A DNA stretch of 64,000 nucleotides, taken from assembly GCA_007922305.1 (NCBI GenBank), contig ML677341.1:71323925-71387924 (forward strand), written 5' to 3'. Origin of the DNA: Dermatemys mawii. Taxonomy: Eukaryota > Chordata > Testudines > Dermatemydidae. The notes below the pieces were generated by a model. That model ran no database searches, was not told the DNA's origin, and saw only the letters and a list, made by a program, of their open reading frames with translations. Shown here piece after piece: positions 11,540 through 24,025 of this stretch. Position 1 is the first letter of the stretch. Every line of letters starts with the position of its first letter. Made by a program: the position numbers and the translations under genes.

Positions 11540-13282
11540 CTCACTGCCCGTGTACTCTTACTGTTTCCCGGATCCATTCTCGCCACCGCATTCCCATTCC
11601 CTGAATTTACGATTCTTGTAACAATGTCAGCGTCCCGTTTTCCTGCCGTTTCCGTACAGAATCCTTCACTTTTCTGCCGCCCAGGTTTCTTTTTATGTAT
11701 ATATTTATTTATTTTAATTAAACAGTTTATTAATCGGTGTACCATTCCTGCCTCCTTCTCTTAAAGTTGAACAATCGTCTCCAGCTCCAATATCAGGAGA
11801 GTTAAACCACAGCGAATCTCCTTGTACTTGTTCTAGTTTGTGTTTTAATTAACAGACTTTCAGAAAATGAAAGTGCTACCCCACACTTCTTCCCTCTCCT
11901 TCTGAAGGGCACCCCGTTTTTCATAAAGAATTTCTTTACTGTCCTTCTATACCGCCTTAAGCCTCAGATAGATTACAGACCTGGGGGTAGTCTTAAATAA
12001 TAATCCCTTCGACGCTAAAAGGATAACTTTTCATCTTCATTTCATCTTGACCTATTTTGTTTTACAAGAAATCACCGGGTTTAGCAGATGGCCTTCAGCA
12101 ACAGAAAATATATATAGCTAGGTAGACATAAATCTCTTTCTTTCTCTTGCCTATCTTCGCTCTTAAAACCAACAAATAAAAAAAATCACACTTTTGTTCA
12201 CTTTTCAATTAGATCAGATATCATTACATAAAAACTATTCAAGCCACCTGCCTATCGCTAACATACTTCACCCCCAACTACACACAATCATTGCTCTCTT
12301 TTAAATGCTATTTTTCTTCAGATTTATAGGAATAAAGGTCTTAAACAAAACTTTAAATGTTTTGTTTAGTTTTGGAAAGTCAGAAAGAACATTCTGAATG
12401 AATACTTAAGGCATCTTCCAACTGCTATAGATTTTTTGTATCATTCTAATATTTTCTTTTAAGCAGAATTACAGAGGATTTTAATTGGCTAATCTTTGTA
12501 GAATAATTTTCATATTCAGCCGTGGGATTATTCCTATTCCAGTAGCCAGATTAGAATCACAAACAATCTGACCCCTTTCCCTCACTCAATAATCACCCTT
12601 GACCCTTGGAGACCTAAGTCAATGTGCAAAGAATGGCCCCAAACATCCAACCCTATACAATTACATCGTGGCTATTGCTCTATAAGCCAGAGTTAACACA
12701 GACAGAATGGTAGGCTCCCACATTCATACTCTTCACTTGTTTAGAAGCTTTATCTTCCATATCTATTTCTTAAAACATTATTATAAACAAAAATTATTTT
12801 AAATATTTCAGTAATGATGCTTTCTAGCTGGAGCAGGAATCTAGTTGACGAGTGTTATCTGTCACTCAGCTTCTCAAAGAATGTTTTAGAAGGCCCTACA
12901 GCCATCCCCAGTCATAGGATCATTTACTGCATGAAGTATTTAACAATCTAATTCTCAATAAAATCTTTAATATTTGAAATCCAGCACATGAATATACCTT
13001 ATGAGTTTCAACTCTTCAAGGATCCACCCTTTTTCTGCTTATCTGAAAGGGAGCAGGGAAAAAAAAAAAAAAAAAAAAACTGTGTTGATACAACCTATTT
13101 TTAATAGGCCCAAGGAGGATAATTTCTTGCTTAGAATACTGGTAGGAATACTAAATATAGTTTTACTGAAAGTTATGTATTTAGTAGTTTTGCATTTTTT
13201 TCCCACTTGGAGTTAAAGAAGAAGCTACTAAAATATTAGCTGTTATTGTGAAAGTGTTGAAGCTCTGATTTGTTTTTAATCA
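11540..13282. other. Spacer; upstream part shared with other H3 loci
   Basis: 11690-11860 resembles sequence upstream of the H3 remnants at 18.1-18.25 kb and 53.1-53.25 kb (TTAATCG...TTCCTG, then CAATC..CC..GAGA). The rest (11900-13280) shows nothing recognised except an A run at 13059-13078. Confidence 0.5.
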
Positions 13283-13450
13283 GCCACCATTTCTGTAAAG
13301 AGTGTGGCCCTGGCTTTTCTCAGCATAGACCACATACATGAGGACCATCCTTCGGTTTAGCATGCTCAGCATAGATGATATTGTGGACTATAATGCCAAA
13401 GAAAACTCTCAGCACACTCCAAATCTACTTGTAAATCAGCTCCCAACAAC
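13283..13450 (-). pseudogene. Histone H4 pseudogene fragment
   Basis: On the minus strand this aligns with the C-terminal half of H4 ([19 protein letters not shown]... to the C-terminus). The best block is TTAGCATGCTCAGCATAGAT on the plus strand, matching the H4 segment for TYTEHAK. Many substitutions and stops; the N-terminal half and promoter are missing. It is much older than the intact H4 at 4646. Confidence 0.8.
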
Positions 13451-13727
13451 AAGTTAAGAATGATAATTTATCTTATGAGGGAACACTTAGAAAGATGCAA
13501 CTTTCAATTTATTCCCATAAGTATTTCTAATGCCTAAATATATCTCCATAAGCCTCTAATTAGTTATTGCTGTTCTAGAATTAAAAAAAAAAATTAAACA
13601 TATTAAATGAAAGTGAAAGCTTTAGTTCAGGGAGCTAGATCTCAATCTATGTTCAAAGTCTGAAAAAAGTTTGTGTTGCTTTCTTCACTTTTAAATCATT
13701 TTACAGGGAAATTGATCCAAATCAAGG

Positions 13728-13760
<33 letters not shown>

Positions 13761-13761
13761 G
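13728..13761. repeat. (TC)n(AC)n microsatellite
   Basis: TC repeats followed directly by AC repeats. Confidence 0.95.
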
Positions 13762-14023
13762 CAAAAAGAATAAGATTTAATTGTAGCTGTGGGTTTATGA
13801 ACAACTATTACCTTTCATGTCAGAAGGAAAAATTAGTTTCCCTTTTCTTAAATCTTTACAATTCCAAGATTTAATATTTATATACTCTTATTTAAACCAA
13901 CCTTTATTCAATTTTAAACTCTGCTGAATAAAAATACACTGTTTCCTCTTCACTCAGATAATAAATTAGGTTATTGTGAGGCAGAGATTGGCCAAGAAAA
14001 TGCACTCTTTTTTTTTTAATGTG

Positions 14024-14120
14024 AAAAAACACAAATCGAGCGGGAAGAAGACTCCGATCTGCCTTGCTGGGCGGGTTCCTTAACGCACCAATCACAGGAT
14101 TGCTCCTGTATATAAATACC
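14024..14120 (+). promoter_or_regulatory. H1 promoter
   Basis: AAACACAAA (14027-14035) is the H1-specific AC box. CCAAT lies at 14088-14092 and TATATAAATA at 14109-14118. This order is the standard vertebrate H1 promoter; the same order precedes H1 at 56722 (minus) and psiH1 at 26274. Confidence 0.88.
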
Positions 14121-14190
14121 AGGCAAGTGAAGTAGAGCAGCTTAAGTGTTTTCATTTTGTTTTGCTGTTGTAGACGAAATAGTAGTTACT

Positions 14191-14811
14191 ATGTCCGAAA
14201 CGGCGCCTATTGCTGCTCCTGCTGTCTCTGCTCCTGAGACAAAAGCCAATGCTAAAAAACCGAAGAAGGCTGCAGGAAGCTCAAAAGCCCGCAAGCCTTC
14301 CGGTCCCAGCGTGACCGAGCTGATCACCAAGGCGGTGTCCGCCTCTAAGGAGCGCAAAGGGGTCTCGTTGGCCGCTCTGAAGAAGGCTCTGGCCGCCGGA
14401 GGATACGATGTGGAGAAAAGCAACAGCCGCATCAAAGTAGGACTCAAGAGCCTTGTAAGCAAAGGCACCTTAGTGCAGACCAAAGGCACGGGCGCCTCTG
14501 GTTCTTTTAAACTCAGCAAGAAGCCGGGTGAGACCAAGGAAAAGGCACCGAAAAAAAAGCCAGCTGCCAAGAAACCCGCCAGCGCCGTTAAGAAACCCAA
14601 AAAGGCTGCGATCGTGAAAAAGAGCCCGAAGAAAGTCAAGAAGCCAGCTGCAGCGGCCAAGAAAACAGCTAAGAGCCCCAAACAGGTTAAAGCGGCTAAG
14701 CCCAAGAAGAGTCCGGCTAAGGCGAAAGCGGTGAAACCCAAGGTGGCCAAGCCAAAGCCAACCAAACCTAAAGTAGCGAAGCCTAAGAAGGCAGCGCCCA
14801 AGAAGAAGTAA
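14191..14811 (+). CDS. H1: Linker histone H1
   Basis: Binds linker DNA at the nucleosome dyad and compacts chromatin. The 206-residue protein has a short Ala/Pro/Lys N-tail (1-36), the winged-helix globular domain (about 37-112; [49 protein letters not shown]) and a long Lys/Ala/Pro C-tail with SPKK-type motifs (residues 113-206). The start is the ATG before SETAP, 73 bases after the TATA box. It differs from the second intact H1 (56054) in both tails (206 against 222 residues), so the two are distinct subtypes or alleles of a diverged duplication. A 239-codon antisense frame is a shadow. Confidence 0.97.
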   Translation: MSETAPIAAPAVSAPETKANAKKPKKAAGSSKARKPSGPSVTELITKAVSASKERKGVSLAALKKALAAGGYDVEKSNSRIKVGLKSLVSKGTLVQTKGTGASGSFKLSKKPGETKEKAPKKKPAAKKPASAVKKPKKAAIVKKSPKKVKKPAAAAKKTAKSPKQVKAAKPKKSPAKAKAVKPKVAKPKPTKPKVAKPKKAAPKKK

Positions 14812-14843
14812 AGGCTCATCCTTTTCTTTATATAAACCCAAAC

Positions 14844-14859
14844 GGCTCTTTTAAGAGCC
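14844..14859 (+). promoter_or_regulatory. Histone 3' stem-loop of H1
   Basis: GGCTCTTTTAAGAGCC, 32 bases after the stop, followed by AAAAAAGAACTGG as downstream element. Confidence 0.95.
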
Positions 14860-15360
14860 ACCCACCCCTTTCAAAAAAGAACTGGTTCACTTAGCGGTAA
14901 CCTCATGTTGCTTTCTAGGAAAGACGTTCCCGTCTCCCCTGACCACTTATTGTACAAACACAATGAGGGAAGCACACGTGAACTGTGCTCTGGGTCAAAT
15001 AGAAGCGACTCCGGTCAAAAATATATATTGTATATGCGATTTTACTGTAGTAGCCCATTTTCCCTAACCCCATCAAACAGTTTTGACTTGAATTTCCTCC
15101 CTTCGCCTCCTGTATTCGTGGTTATTTAGATTTATTTGTAGAGGGATATTTAAAAAGAAAACACGACAGAGTGCAGCTTTCAAGGAGTTGGAGGAATCAT
15201 GCATCATCACAAACGGTATAAGGAATGAGTCAGAATATATGTACCCTGTCCTCGCAGAAGAGCTTTTGGTCACAATGTGCGTGTTAGAGGACTCGGTGTG
15301 GCCGGAATGTTGAATATACATATTCCAGTTTGCTGGCGGGAGGGACTGAAGCAGTTGGTA

Positions 15361-15394
15361 TATTTGAAAAGCCCGCTCTGTGCAAGGATTGGCC
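15361..15394 (-). promoter_or_regulatory. Orphan promoter-like module between H1 and H2A
   Basis: Minus strand: GGCCAATCC, then GAGCGGGCTTTTCAAAT. It resembles the distal H3 promoter block but no histone gene follows. Equivalent modules lie after the H1 copies at 27118-27152 and 55410-55440. Confidence 0.5.
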
Positions 15395-15940
15395 AGACGA
15401 CGCGTGACGTTCTTCCTATTCCGAGGAAATACCTCCACTTTTATTAGTCTTGATAAAAGTTTTAGTTCACATTTCATCTCCGGCCGTTCCTCCAAAGTCA
15501 AATTCATAGGTCATTTCGAAAACCATTTTTCCCCCTGAGATCTGAGAACGATAAATGGTTCCGCATTTCCTATTTTATTGTATTGGATAATACAAGTCTC
15601 ATTGTCTCTGGAAATTTTATTTAGTAATCATTTTAGGAATTTCTACTTCCCGCCTTTTGACACTGACCAGCCAGATAGACCAAACAATTATATGAAAAGG
15701 AAATGGTCCCACTAAATCCCGCTTGTCTTCTACAAGCATTGCACAACAGGAACACATCTCAAACTAGCACAGGTTCACTTACTTGTTTGTAGGAAAACAG
15801 ACTCGTGCAGAGGTGTTCAAGTTCACTTTTAGCTAACTATATCCTAGTTACAGTAACTAATTCAATAATTTATTCCCAAGAAGAAAAACTAGTTATTGTT
15901 TTAAAACTGATTCTGTGACAATAATCAGCCGTTTTTTGAT
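15395..15940. other. H1-H2A spacer
   Basis: No gene recognised between the orphan module and the H2A 3' end. Confidence 0.5.
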
Positions 15941-15949
15941 TTTGTAGGT

Positions 15950-15965
15950 GGCTCTGAAAAGAGCC
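15950..15965 (-). promoter_or_regulatory. Histone 3' stem-loop of H2A
   Basis: GGCTCTTTTCAGAGCC on the minus strand. The loop is TTTC, as in the other two intact H2A genes here, whereas all other histone genes in the window have TTTA. Confidence 0.95.
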
Positions 15966-16011
15966 TTTGGGTTTGTGTTGAAATGAAGGGTTTGTTTTTC
16001 TCCGATCAGCT

Positions 16012-17116
<1,105 letters not shown>

Positions 17117-17154
17117 ATCGTTTGCTTTGAGACTACCTATATCTGTAACCCAAA

Positions 17155-17170
17155 GGCTCTTTTAAGAGCC
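17155..17170 (+). promoter_or_regulatory. Histone 3' stem-loop of H2B
   Basis: GGCTCTTTTAAGAGCC, 38 bases after the stop; CTAAAGAGCTGATC follows as a good downstream element. Confidence 0.95.
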
Positions 17171-17795
17171 ATCCACTTTCTCATCTAAAGAGCTGATCGC
17201 TAGCTGTTACTCGTGTTCTTCAAACTCTTAGCTGTATTTTTTTAAAATTGCTTTAGTCTCAAGCGACTTGTGAAAACTTTTCCATCGCGTATGCTCCTTA
17301 TATCGAGGAGGGACTGATTTCGCTTTAGTAAATATGGCGTTCACTCAGTTTAAACCACATCGGAGTTTTCAAGTGTTAATGAAAAATATCGCTCTCCCTC
17401 GTCCTCGTTTCTTCCCCTCCCAACCAATAGTTAGGTGAAGTGCCACACACCCCATATAAAATATGGCTAAACGGCTTATCCAGGAAATAAAATATTTGAA
17501 ATTTTACCAGATGACACGGTTCAGTCCTCTTATTTTATTGAAGAATAATTCTACAGGTTCGACTACAGAGTTTTGACTATGAATATCATCCTCCGCTTAT
17601 TCAAAATTTATAAATCTTGTATGCCTGAAGAATAGTTGGTTTGCCTCATTGTTTCTATCATTCTCTAAGTTTCTATAACTAAAATTATTTCCCCTTCCTC
17701 TCTAGTTTATTTGAATAATCTTCCTGTCTGGGACTATTAATATCATAACATAAAAATAAAAATTAAATGTTAAAAGTTACGGGTATGAGCAGCCT

Positions 17796-17995
17796 TTAAA
17801 CCCTCTCATCACGGATACGGCGGCGTAACGGGATGTCCGTGGGCAGGACGGTGACTCTCGGCGTGAACAGCAAACAGATTAAAGTTAATATCTTTAAAGA
17901 GCCCCACCAAATAGCCTTCGCTGGCCTCTTATCGGACCATAACGGCCGAACATTGGAAGCACAGATCGAAAGCGATCTCCACAGGCTGGCTGGTT
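17796..17995 (-). pseudogene. Histone H3 pseudogene (C-terminal part)
   Basis: The minus strand matches the last third to half of H3: the end RIRDERV, and upstream the segments for [10 protein letters not shown] and [10 protein letters not shown], with frameshifts (for example where KRVTIMPKD should be) and the stop codon still in place. The N-terminal half and promoter are missing. It is the mirror copy of the remnant at 53400-53598; both share the same damage, so the gene was already broken before the block was duplicated. Confidence 0.88.
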
Positions 17996-17999
17996 TCGT

Positions 18000-18530
18000 G
18001 AAATTCAGGCTCCTAGAACCACCCCAGTACCGCGTTCTTCAGCTGCTCCCCGCCCCTCATTCTACAAACCCGCCTTCCCTTCTCTGCCACCTCGGTGCAT
18101 ATTTTTTTTCTTTCAAAACGACCAGCTCATTAATCGATGTTATTCCTGTTCTCTTACAACTGAACACCAATCACCGGAGAGAAGGAAGGGGCGGGAACAA
18201 TAGAAATATTTAACCCAGATAATGGCTGAAACCTCTTTCGACCCTCGTTGTATTTTGTGTTTTAATTTACGGTTATTTAGAGAGTGGTACAACTACCCTT
18301 CAATAATTATTCAAGTTTTCTGCTTATCATTTGCACACCCTATCTCTAAATAACCCATTGGCGTCTTATTTACAGGTTACTTCTTGCCCGCTTGAGAATA
18401 AAGGTTTCCATGTGATCAAACTGTTTAAAAGTAAAGTAGAAGATATTTTGACTATCCCCAGCCCCAACCCTTTGTTACACGATAATGTTTCAAGATCCAA
18501 GAGAAAACCTCGCAGAAGATAATTTTATAC
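18000..18530. repeat. Outer part of inverted duplicate block
   Basis: 18100-18460 aligns in reverse with about 52590-53200, including CATTGGCG...TTACAGGTTACTT and TGTTTAAAAGT. No gene inside. Confidence 0.7.
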
Positions 18531-18613
18531 TCAGTGAGTATTCAAAACCCCACAAACAGAAGCCTCGGTAGTTCTGAGTATTTTCAGAGGAAATACATCG
18601 GAAGCCTATAATT

Positions 18614-18657
18614 AACCAATCGTTTAGAAGCGCGGGCTTTTCAAATTAACCAATGGT
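18614..18657 (+). promoter_or_regulatory. Orphan H3-type promoter module
   Basis: CCAAT (18615-18619), GCGGGCTTTTCAAATTAACCAAT (18632-18654). It matches the distal H3 promoter block at 37.97 and 51.71 kb, but no TATA box or H3 gene follows; a hAT element lies 280 bases on. Confidence 0.5.
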
Positions 18658-18937
18658 TAAATCTCGTTCTCAAGAGCCCAACAAAAAAGATACTTTGGTC
18701 ACTAAATCACCCAGTTACTCCCTTCCCTGTTCCCTCACTTGCTATCCTCGACTTGACTCCTTGGAGACCAGAGGTTCTGTGCAACTCCAGGAACTCCCCC
18801 TCCTCCAAAAAAGACACCCAAGCTTTCTAGCAGAGACTGGAAAGAGTTCTGCTCTCCTTCCCTGAGATTCCTCCTCCTGCTAGACTGCTCCCAAGGCCAG
18901 CTCCGATTAAGGGGTGTCTTAACAAAAGTTTATAGAA

Positions 18938-19656
18938 CAGGGGTGGGCACAGGTTTAGACCCCGGGGCCACATGCGGTTGCAAAATTGTATGGCGGGTCG
19001 GGTAGCAAAAGCTGTGCCTCAAGAAACAGCCTGGCCCCACCCCCTATCCGACATGCTCCCCCTGACTGCCCCCCATCAGAATCCGGACCCATCCAACTCC
19101 CTTGCTTCTTGTCCTGTGACCGCCCTCTCCAGAGACCCCTGCCCCTAACCAGCCCCCTGAGACTCCACCCTCCATCTAAGCCTCTCTGCTCCTTGTCTCC
19201 TGACAACCCACCCTAAATATCCCCACCCCCTACCCAAACCCCCCTGATACCTGTCCCGACTGCTGCAACCCCATCCATCTCCCCGCAACTCCTACTCCCT
19301 TCTGTTCCCCATGCCATGACCACCACCCCCAGAACCTCTGCCCCATCCAACCCCCCTGCTCCCTGTTCCCTGACTGCCCCCCTGGGACTCCCTGCCCTTT
19401 ATCCAACCCCCAGTCCCCTTACTATGCCGCTCAGAGCAGCATGTCTGGCAGCTGTGTGGCCCGGCAAGAGCCAGACACACTGCCTCGCAGGCACGCTCGG
19501 TCCCGCCCCCTCAGACTACTGCCCTCGCGGCAGCGTGGCTACAGGGGTGGGGAACAGCAGGGGAGAGGCTAGACTTCCCATCCAAGAGCTCAGGAGCCAG
19601 GTAGGATGGTCCCGCAGGCCAGATGTGGCCCACAGGCCAGAGTTTGCCCACCTCTG
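18938..19656. mobile_element. hAT-type non-autonomous element (719 bp)
   Basis: Ends CAGGGGTGGGCACAG and GTTTGCCCACCTCTG, with perfect 8-bp target duplications TTATAGAA (18930-18937 and 19657-19664). The interior is C-rich (plus strand) with no transposase. Open frames inside it are Pro-rich noise. Confidence 0.87.
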
Positions 19657-19664
19657 TTATAGAA

Positions 19665-20044
19665 CCACACAATCCTTGTTAAAAGGTTTTAATACTTTTC
19701 TTGAAATATATTACTTGAATATGTAGCAAATGAAATAAAGTACAGTAACCAAGCTTGTGCTTTCCCGAGCCCTCTTGCAATTAATGACTTGTTCTCCAAG
19801 TATCCCCACCCCAATATGTACCATGGAGCTAGAGAACATAAACACAGCTGTTTTCATACAATGCTTCTTACCAGTTAACATATTAACTTACTGCCTATTA
19901 AAACAAAATTATTAAATAGCATGTAGAATAAAAGCCTAGAACAGTTCTTATCATGAAAGCATAGATTGCTCTGAGAAGACCTTTTAAGTTAAAATTTTGG
20001 TCATTCTTGGGAGAAAGAAAATAACCTTTATTAACTGAATGAGT
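19665..20044. other. AT-rich spacer
   Basis: Nothing recognised. Confidence 0.5.
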
Positions 20045-20138
20045 GTCAGAGTCCAGACCACATCCATGGCAGTCATAGTCTTCCACTTGGAAAGTTCAGT
20101 GTAAACAACAGTATAACGCATCACATTCTCCAAATAAA
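20045..20138 (-). pseudogene. Histone H4 pseudogene fragment
   Basis: The minus strand matches the H4 segment from about ENVIRD through [10 protein letters not shown]: the plus strand shows CATCCATGGCAGTCATAGTC then CTTCCACTTGG and CAGTGTAA, as in the intact H4. Both ends are lost and it is heavily mutated. Confidence 0.78.
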
Positions 20139-20494
20139 TAAAAGAGAGATTAGAGCTGGGGCTCCAGATCCAAGCTTTCCATATTTTAGTTGGGGGTACC
20201 GTAAAAACTGGAGTACAGAGTCAGTAAGTCTTTTTCTCTCTGTCTTACTTATCCATAGATTATTTAATACACACCGGACCCTCGCTAGTACAGATGTTGG
20301 TAGAACACGAATTCAGCTATACCGTGGTCATGGTCATGGATCTCAAAATAGAACATGGTCATTTTATTTCATTTTGTTTTAACACAGTCCCTGCTATAAC
20401 TCTATACACTTGGCATGGATCCCAAGTCCCGTGTTTTAACGAGGGCCCAGTGTATTACTTTGCAGTGTATGGCCATTGGGCCAGGGAAAGCAAG

Positions 20495-20575
20495 ACCATG
20501 AGTCTGTACTCCAGTGGTTAGGGCACCGCCCTTACAGGTAGAAACCCGGGACCTAGTCCCCTACCTTAATCACTT
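20495..20575 (+). repeat. tRNA-derived SINE fragment
   Basis: CCAGTGGTTAGGGCACC followed by AACCCGGGACCTAGTCCCC resembles the A box and a damaged B box of a tRNA-like SINE head. It does not fold into an intact tRNA. Confidence 0.45.
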
Positions 20576-21186
20576 TTTCATTATTTATGTACAGCAGAAC
20601 ACCTTCCACAGAAGAGACTGAGAGACCCCCACTTCAGAATGGGTTATTTTGTAGCTTTTTTCCCTATTATATAAACTACTATATGTGTCTGGGAGAATGA
20701 GGTGATAAATTAATGAACCATGTGATAACTTAATTTACTGTGTTCCTTTGTCTCTTCAGCTGTCCACAAACAACCTATTCTTAATCATTTCACCTATCTG
20801 TGCAAACCAGAGCTCTAATATGTTACCATCTCTTGACCCTTGTCCTAAGGACTCCTTTTAAAATATCACCTACTTTTAAGACCACCCTATAGTGCAGTCA
20901 CATATGCTACCAGACTGCTGCAAATCCTCACAGAGATATTTGGGCAAGTTTCTGCACAGTAAAGCAGCTCTCTGCACTATAACTCCTGTGGTGTACACAC
21001 TGCCAAGCCACTTAGTGTGCAGAAACTGCACAGTTGCAGCACTGTTAACAAAGCCCGACGAGAGATATAGAGCTTTCTTCCCCAAGCTATGTCAGTGTAG
21101 ACACCCAGGTAAAAATGCAGCGCTGAGATTGGCCTCCAGGAGGTGTCTCATAATGCGTTCTCACCTCTTTGAATATTGGTTTGAAC
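20576..21186. other. Spacer, possibly Harbinger-derived
   Basis: No gene supported. The last 300 bases may be the upstream part of the degraded Harbinger gene that follows. Confidence 0.35.
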
Positions 21187-21398
21187 CAGGCCTGCACAAC
21201 TCGGAAAGCAGCGAGGACCATATTAGTGCAAAAAAAAAAAACAGCTGCGGGCCGAAAAACCCTGCCCTCGCCCTGCCCCCGTCCACTTCCCCTAACCCCA
21301 CTGCTTGGCTTGCCCCACCCCTACTCACCTCCCGCAGGCCGCACAGTAAGCCCGTGAGGGCCGCATGTGGCCCCCGGGCCGCATGTTGTGCAGGTCTG
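21187..21398. mobile_element. Short MITE, family 2 (212 bp)
   Basis: Inverted ends CAGGCCTGCACAAC and GTTGTGCAGGTCTG; GC-rich interior. It is the inverted relative of the element at 59083-59291. No clean target duplication. Confidence 0.7.
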
Positions 21399-21533
21399 GG
21401 TGAACTCTATTGCCCTGCCCTCAGGTGACCAACCTTGATCCCCACCCGTTAAATTGCTGGGGAATTTTGAAAGTCCCCTTCTTGTTTGCTCTGTGACAAA
21501 TGCCGTGGTCTCAGCGCATCTTTCCAGGTGGCC

Positions 21534-22130
21534 ATGCCTGCTCCATGCACCAGGCTATATCCCACTTGGAGCAATGCCGAGTTGCTGGACTTATTAGCAT
21601 TTGGAGAAAGGAGATTGTTCAGTGCCAGCTGTGCTCCAGACAGAGGTATTATGATACCTAAGGACAGATTACACGATGCATGAGAGAAAGGGGCCATGTC
21701 TGGGACATATTGCAGTGCAAGGTCAAAGTGAAGGAGCTGAGAAATGCCTACCACAAGGCGGGAGAGGTAAACCACCATTCTGGTGCTGCACCCATGAGCT
21801 GCTCGTTCTATAAAGAACTGGACGTGATACTCGGTGGTGACCCCACCTCCGCTGTTAAGGTCACTGTGGATACTTTGGTGGCTCACATGCCAGTAGAGAG
21901 TTGACTGAGCCAGATGGAGAAAATCTTGGATGATGATGTGAGAGAGAGGGGGACCCAAAGTCAGAGGACAACTTGGAGATCAATAATGTGTGCAGCCAGT
22001 AGCTCTTCTCTACCCAGGAGGAGGCTAGCCAGTCACAGTGGTCGGAACTTGGAGAAGCGCAAACAGGAGAGAAGGCTCCTGGAAAAATTCACACACCCTG
22101 GTATAGCCCAACAACCTACCTGCTGGTAGG
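21534..22130 (+). pseudogene. Degraded Harbinger Myb/SANT-like gene
   Basis: Two frames together match the Myb/SANT-like protein encoded at 61166: PTWSNAELLDLLAFGE near 21560-21610, then (other frame) RERGHVWDILQCKVKVKELRNAYHK and SFYKELDVILGGDP at 21680-21845. A frameshift near 21660 and later stops disable it. The family supplies the DNA-binding partner of PIF/Harbinger transposases. Confidence 0.82.
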
Positions 22131-22873
22131 AGAGGACAGGTACCTATGCCAGTGGGACTAGACCCTCCTGTCAGTATAAGAAGCTTCTTGACTAGGATGA
22201 TTAGATGTCCTGATTTTATAGGGACAGGCTTGATTTTTTATTCTTTTTTCTTATATATACACTCTTATTACCCCACACCCCCGTCCCAATTTTTCCCATT
22301 TGATGTCTGATCACCCTATTCTTGACTGAAGTGTTACAGTGGCACAACTGCATCAATGCAGCTCCACTGCTGCAGTATGTTATAAGTGTAGGCAAGCTCA
22401 CAGACAATGGAGTTGCTACTTGTGCGTGCTTACTGCAGTGGTGCCAGCCAAAGTCATTGCAGGGTGGCATGGGAAAATGTCCTATTGAAGAGGAACAAAT
22501 AGAAGGCAACCATCCCTAGAAACCTTCAGGAGAGGATTGCAGAGCATCTCCATGAAAATTTCATAGCGATTTCTCAGATGGATAAAGAGACATCCCTGTG
22601 TACATAGACAAAGTGTGTCACATACCCACCAACCTCCTGCCTATCTCAATAAGGGGAATGTAAAGTAAATGCCAACTCTACTTCTGTTTCTTATCCTGAT
22701 ACCTTTTCTCATCCAAGCAAAACAATGAAGGTAATACTTCTGTCTTAAATTGGGGATGGGCCATGTGCCATCTTTTAAACTAAATATAGTAAGGGACAAT
22801 GCAGAGGCACTCTTACCTGAGGTCTTTCTCCCTTCATCCAGTTCATATGTGCTAGACTGTTAGGACTGGTAGA
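22131..22873. other. Spacer between two Harbinger remnants
   Basis: Probably transposon-derived; no coding segment recognised. Confidence 0.4.
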
Positions 22874-23303
22874 TTATGGCAGAGTTGTAAACAGGTCCTG
22901 AGCCATGGCATGGCAGGAGCCCCTTGTCACGTCTCTTCCCTTTTCTTTGCTGTTCATAGTAAGTATGACATACAGCTCATTGTAAAAGCAGCAGGCCAGA
23001 GGCTCAACATCAGATTGATTGTTGCACTCCCTGGCCTTGTGGTATACACTGCAGAATTCCTTTGCTTTCATAAAGCACTGCTGCTGAACCTTGTCACATC
23101 CCTTAGCCTGCATCCTCATGTTCAGAGATCATGTTTCTAGGGCTGACCCATAGCTGTGCTTGCATACCCTCTTCTCCCCACAGGCCTAGAAAATCCAATA
23201 CTTCTTGTCTATACCAGACAGAAGCACATCTAGTAAGTGGAGCAGGCATTGTTGGTTGAGCAGTTGCACTCAACAAAGCAAAGCTGTTAGATGTCATGGT
23301 CAA
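22874..23303 (-). pseudogene. Degraded Harbinger Myb/SANT-like gene (opposite strand)
   Basis: The minus strand encodes in two frames an N-terminal piece with EVLDFLGLWGEEGMQAQL (23103-23303) and the following piece with FMKAKEFCSVYHKARE and FYNELYVIL (22874-23119). Both align with the protein at 61166. Frames are broken near 23110. It is a different, more diverged copy than 21534-22130. Confidence 0.82.
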
Positions 23304-23310
23304 GGTGTTT

Positions 23311-24025
23311 GTAGTAGGATGAGTCCCTGCAGCATAAACCCTTGTTTCAGAGGCCCAGTATGAGGCCTAAGGCCTGGGCTAAAGTAATGGTCAAGACTTT
23401 GCTGACATAAAGCAAAGTTAAGCTGTGAGCTAGAGACAAGCCCTGCTCACAGAAGTTGGCAAGGAAAGGGATGATGTTGCAAAAGTACACAGAGCTAAGA
23501 GGTACTAAGATACTGGCACATTCCACACAGAAAACAAGGAACAGGCCGACTCATCCTAAAGACGGGAGGCAAAAGGGTAACATGATGGATAGAGTTGTTT
23601 TGATCTAACCAACTTGTACAAGGTGAGAGGAGGCACCTTACTACGTAGAGGGGATGTACCTTACTACGTAAAGGGGATGCACCTCAGTACGTCAGGAATG
23701 ATGTGTAACTTGTTTGTACCTGTATATAAGAATAACAGCCCTGGGGCAGTGTCTTTGGCCAGCCAAGGGGGCACTAGCGGTCCTGCTACTGACTGAGCTA
23801 AGTCCATTGTCTGGGGAGCACATAGGGACTAGCAGACCTGTTGACCGTTAATCCGGCAAAGCTAGAGACTGTGTTTCATTCGATAATAAACCTGGCCCGG
23901 GTGCCTTTGTACTTTACTAGAGTCTGTGGTCTTTGGGGGTTCTCTCAGGATCTGCTGTGTCAGCGATCTGCAGAGCTAAGACAGCACACAGGGGGAACAC
24001 GCACGCAGCCGACTAATATCATCGA
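23311..24025 (+). mobile_element. Probable solo LTR of an endogenous retrovirus
   Basis: Starts TGTAGTAGG, has a TATA box TATATAAG (23723-23730), AATAAA (23885-23890), and three imperfect direct repeats of about 23 bases in the U3 region (23631-23700, motif CCTTACTACGTA). No internal coding region. It sits beside the minus-strand Harbinger remnant. Exact ends and target duplication were not resolved. Confidence 0.6.

Noticed and set aside
14142..14861. 239-codon open frame antisense to H1, and 174 codons at 55899-56423
   Set aside because: Hydrophobic Leu/Phe/Ala-rich sequence is the mirror of Lys/Ala codons; not a membrane protein gene.
17553..17566. GGTTCGACTAC resembling a tRNA B box
   Set aside because: No A box or cloverleaf at the right distance; it lies in the duplicated H2B-psiH3 spacer.
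19316..19726. 136-codon Pro-rich frame
   Set aside because: Runs across a hAT element and out of its end; composition only.
20892..21428. 178-codon plus-strand frame
   Set aside because: Crosses a MITE and has no recognisable domain; likely chance.
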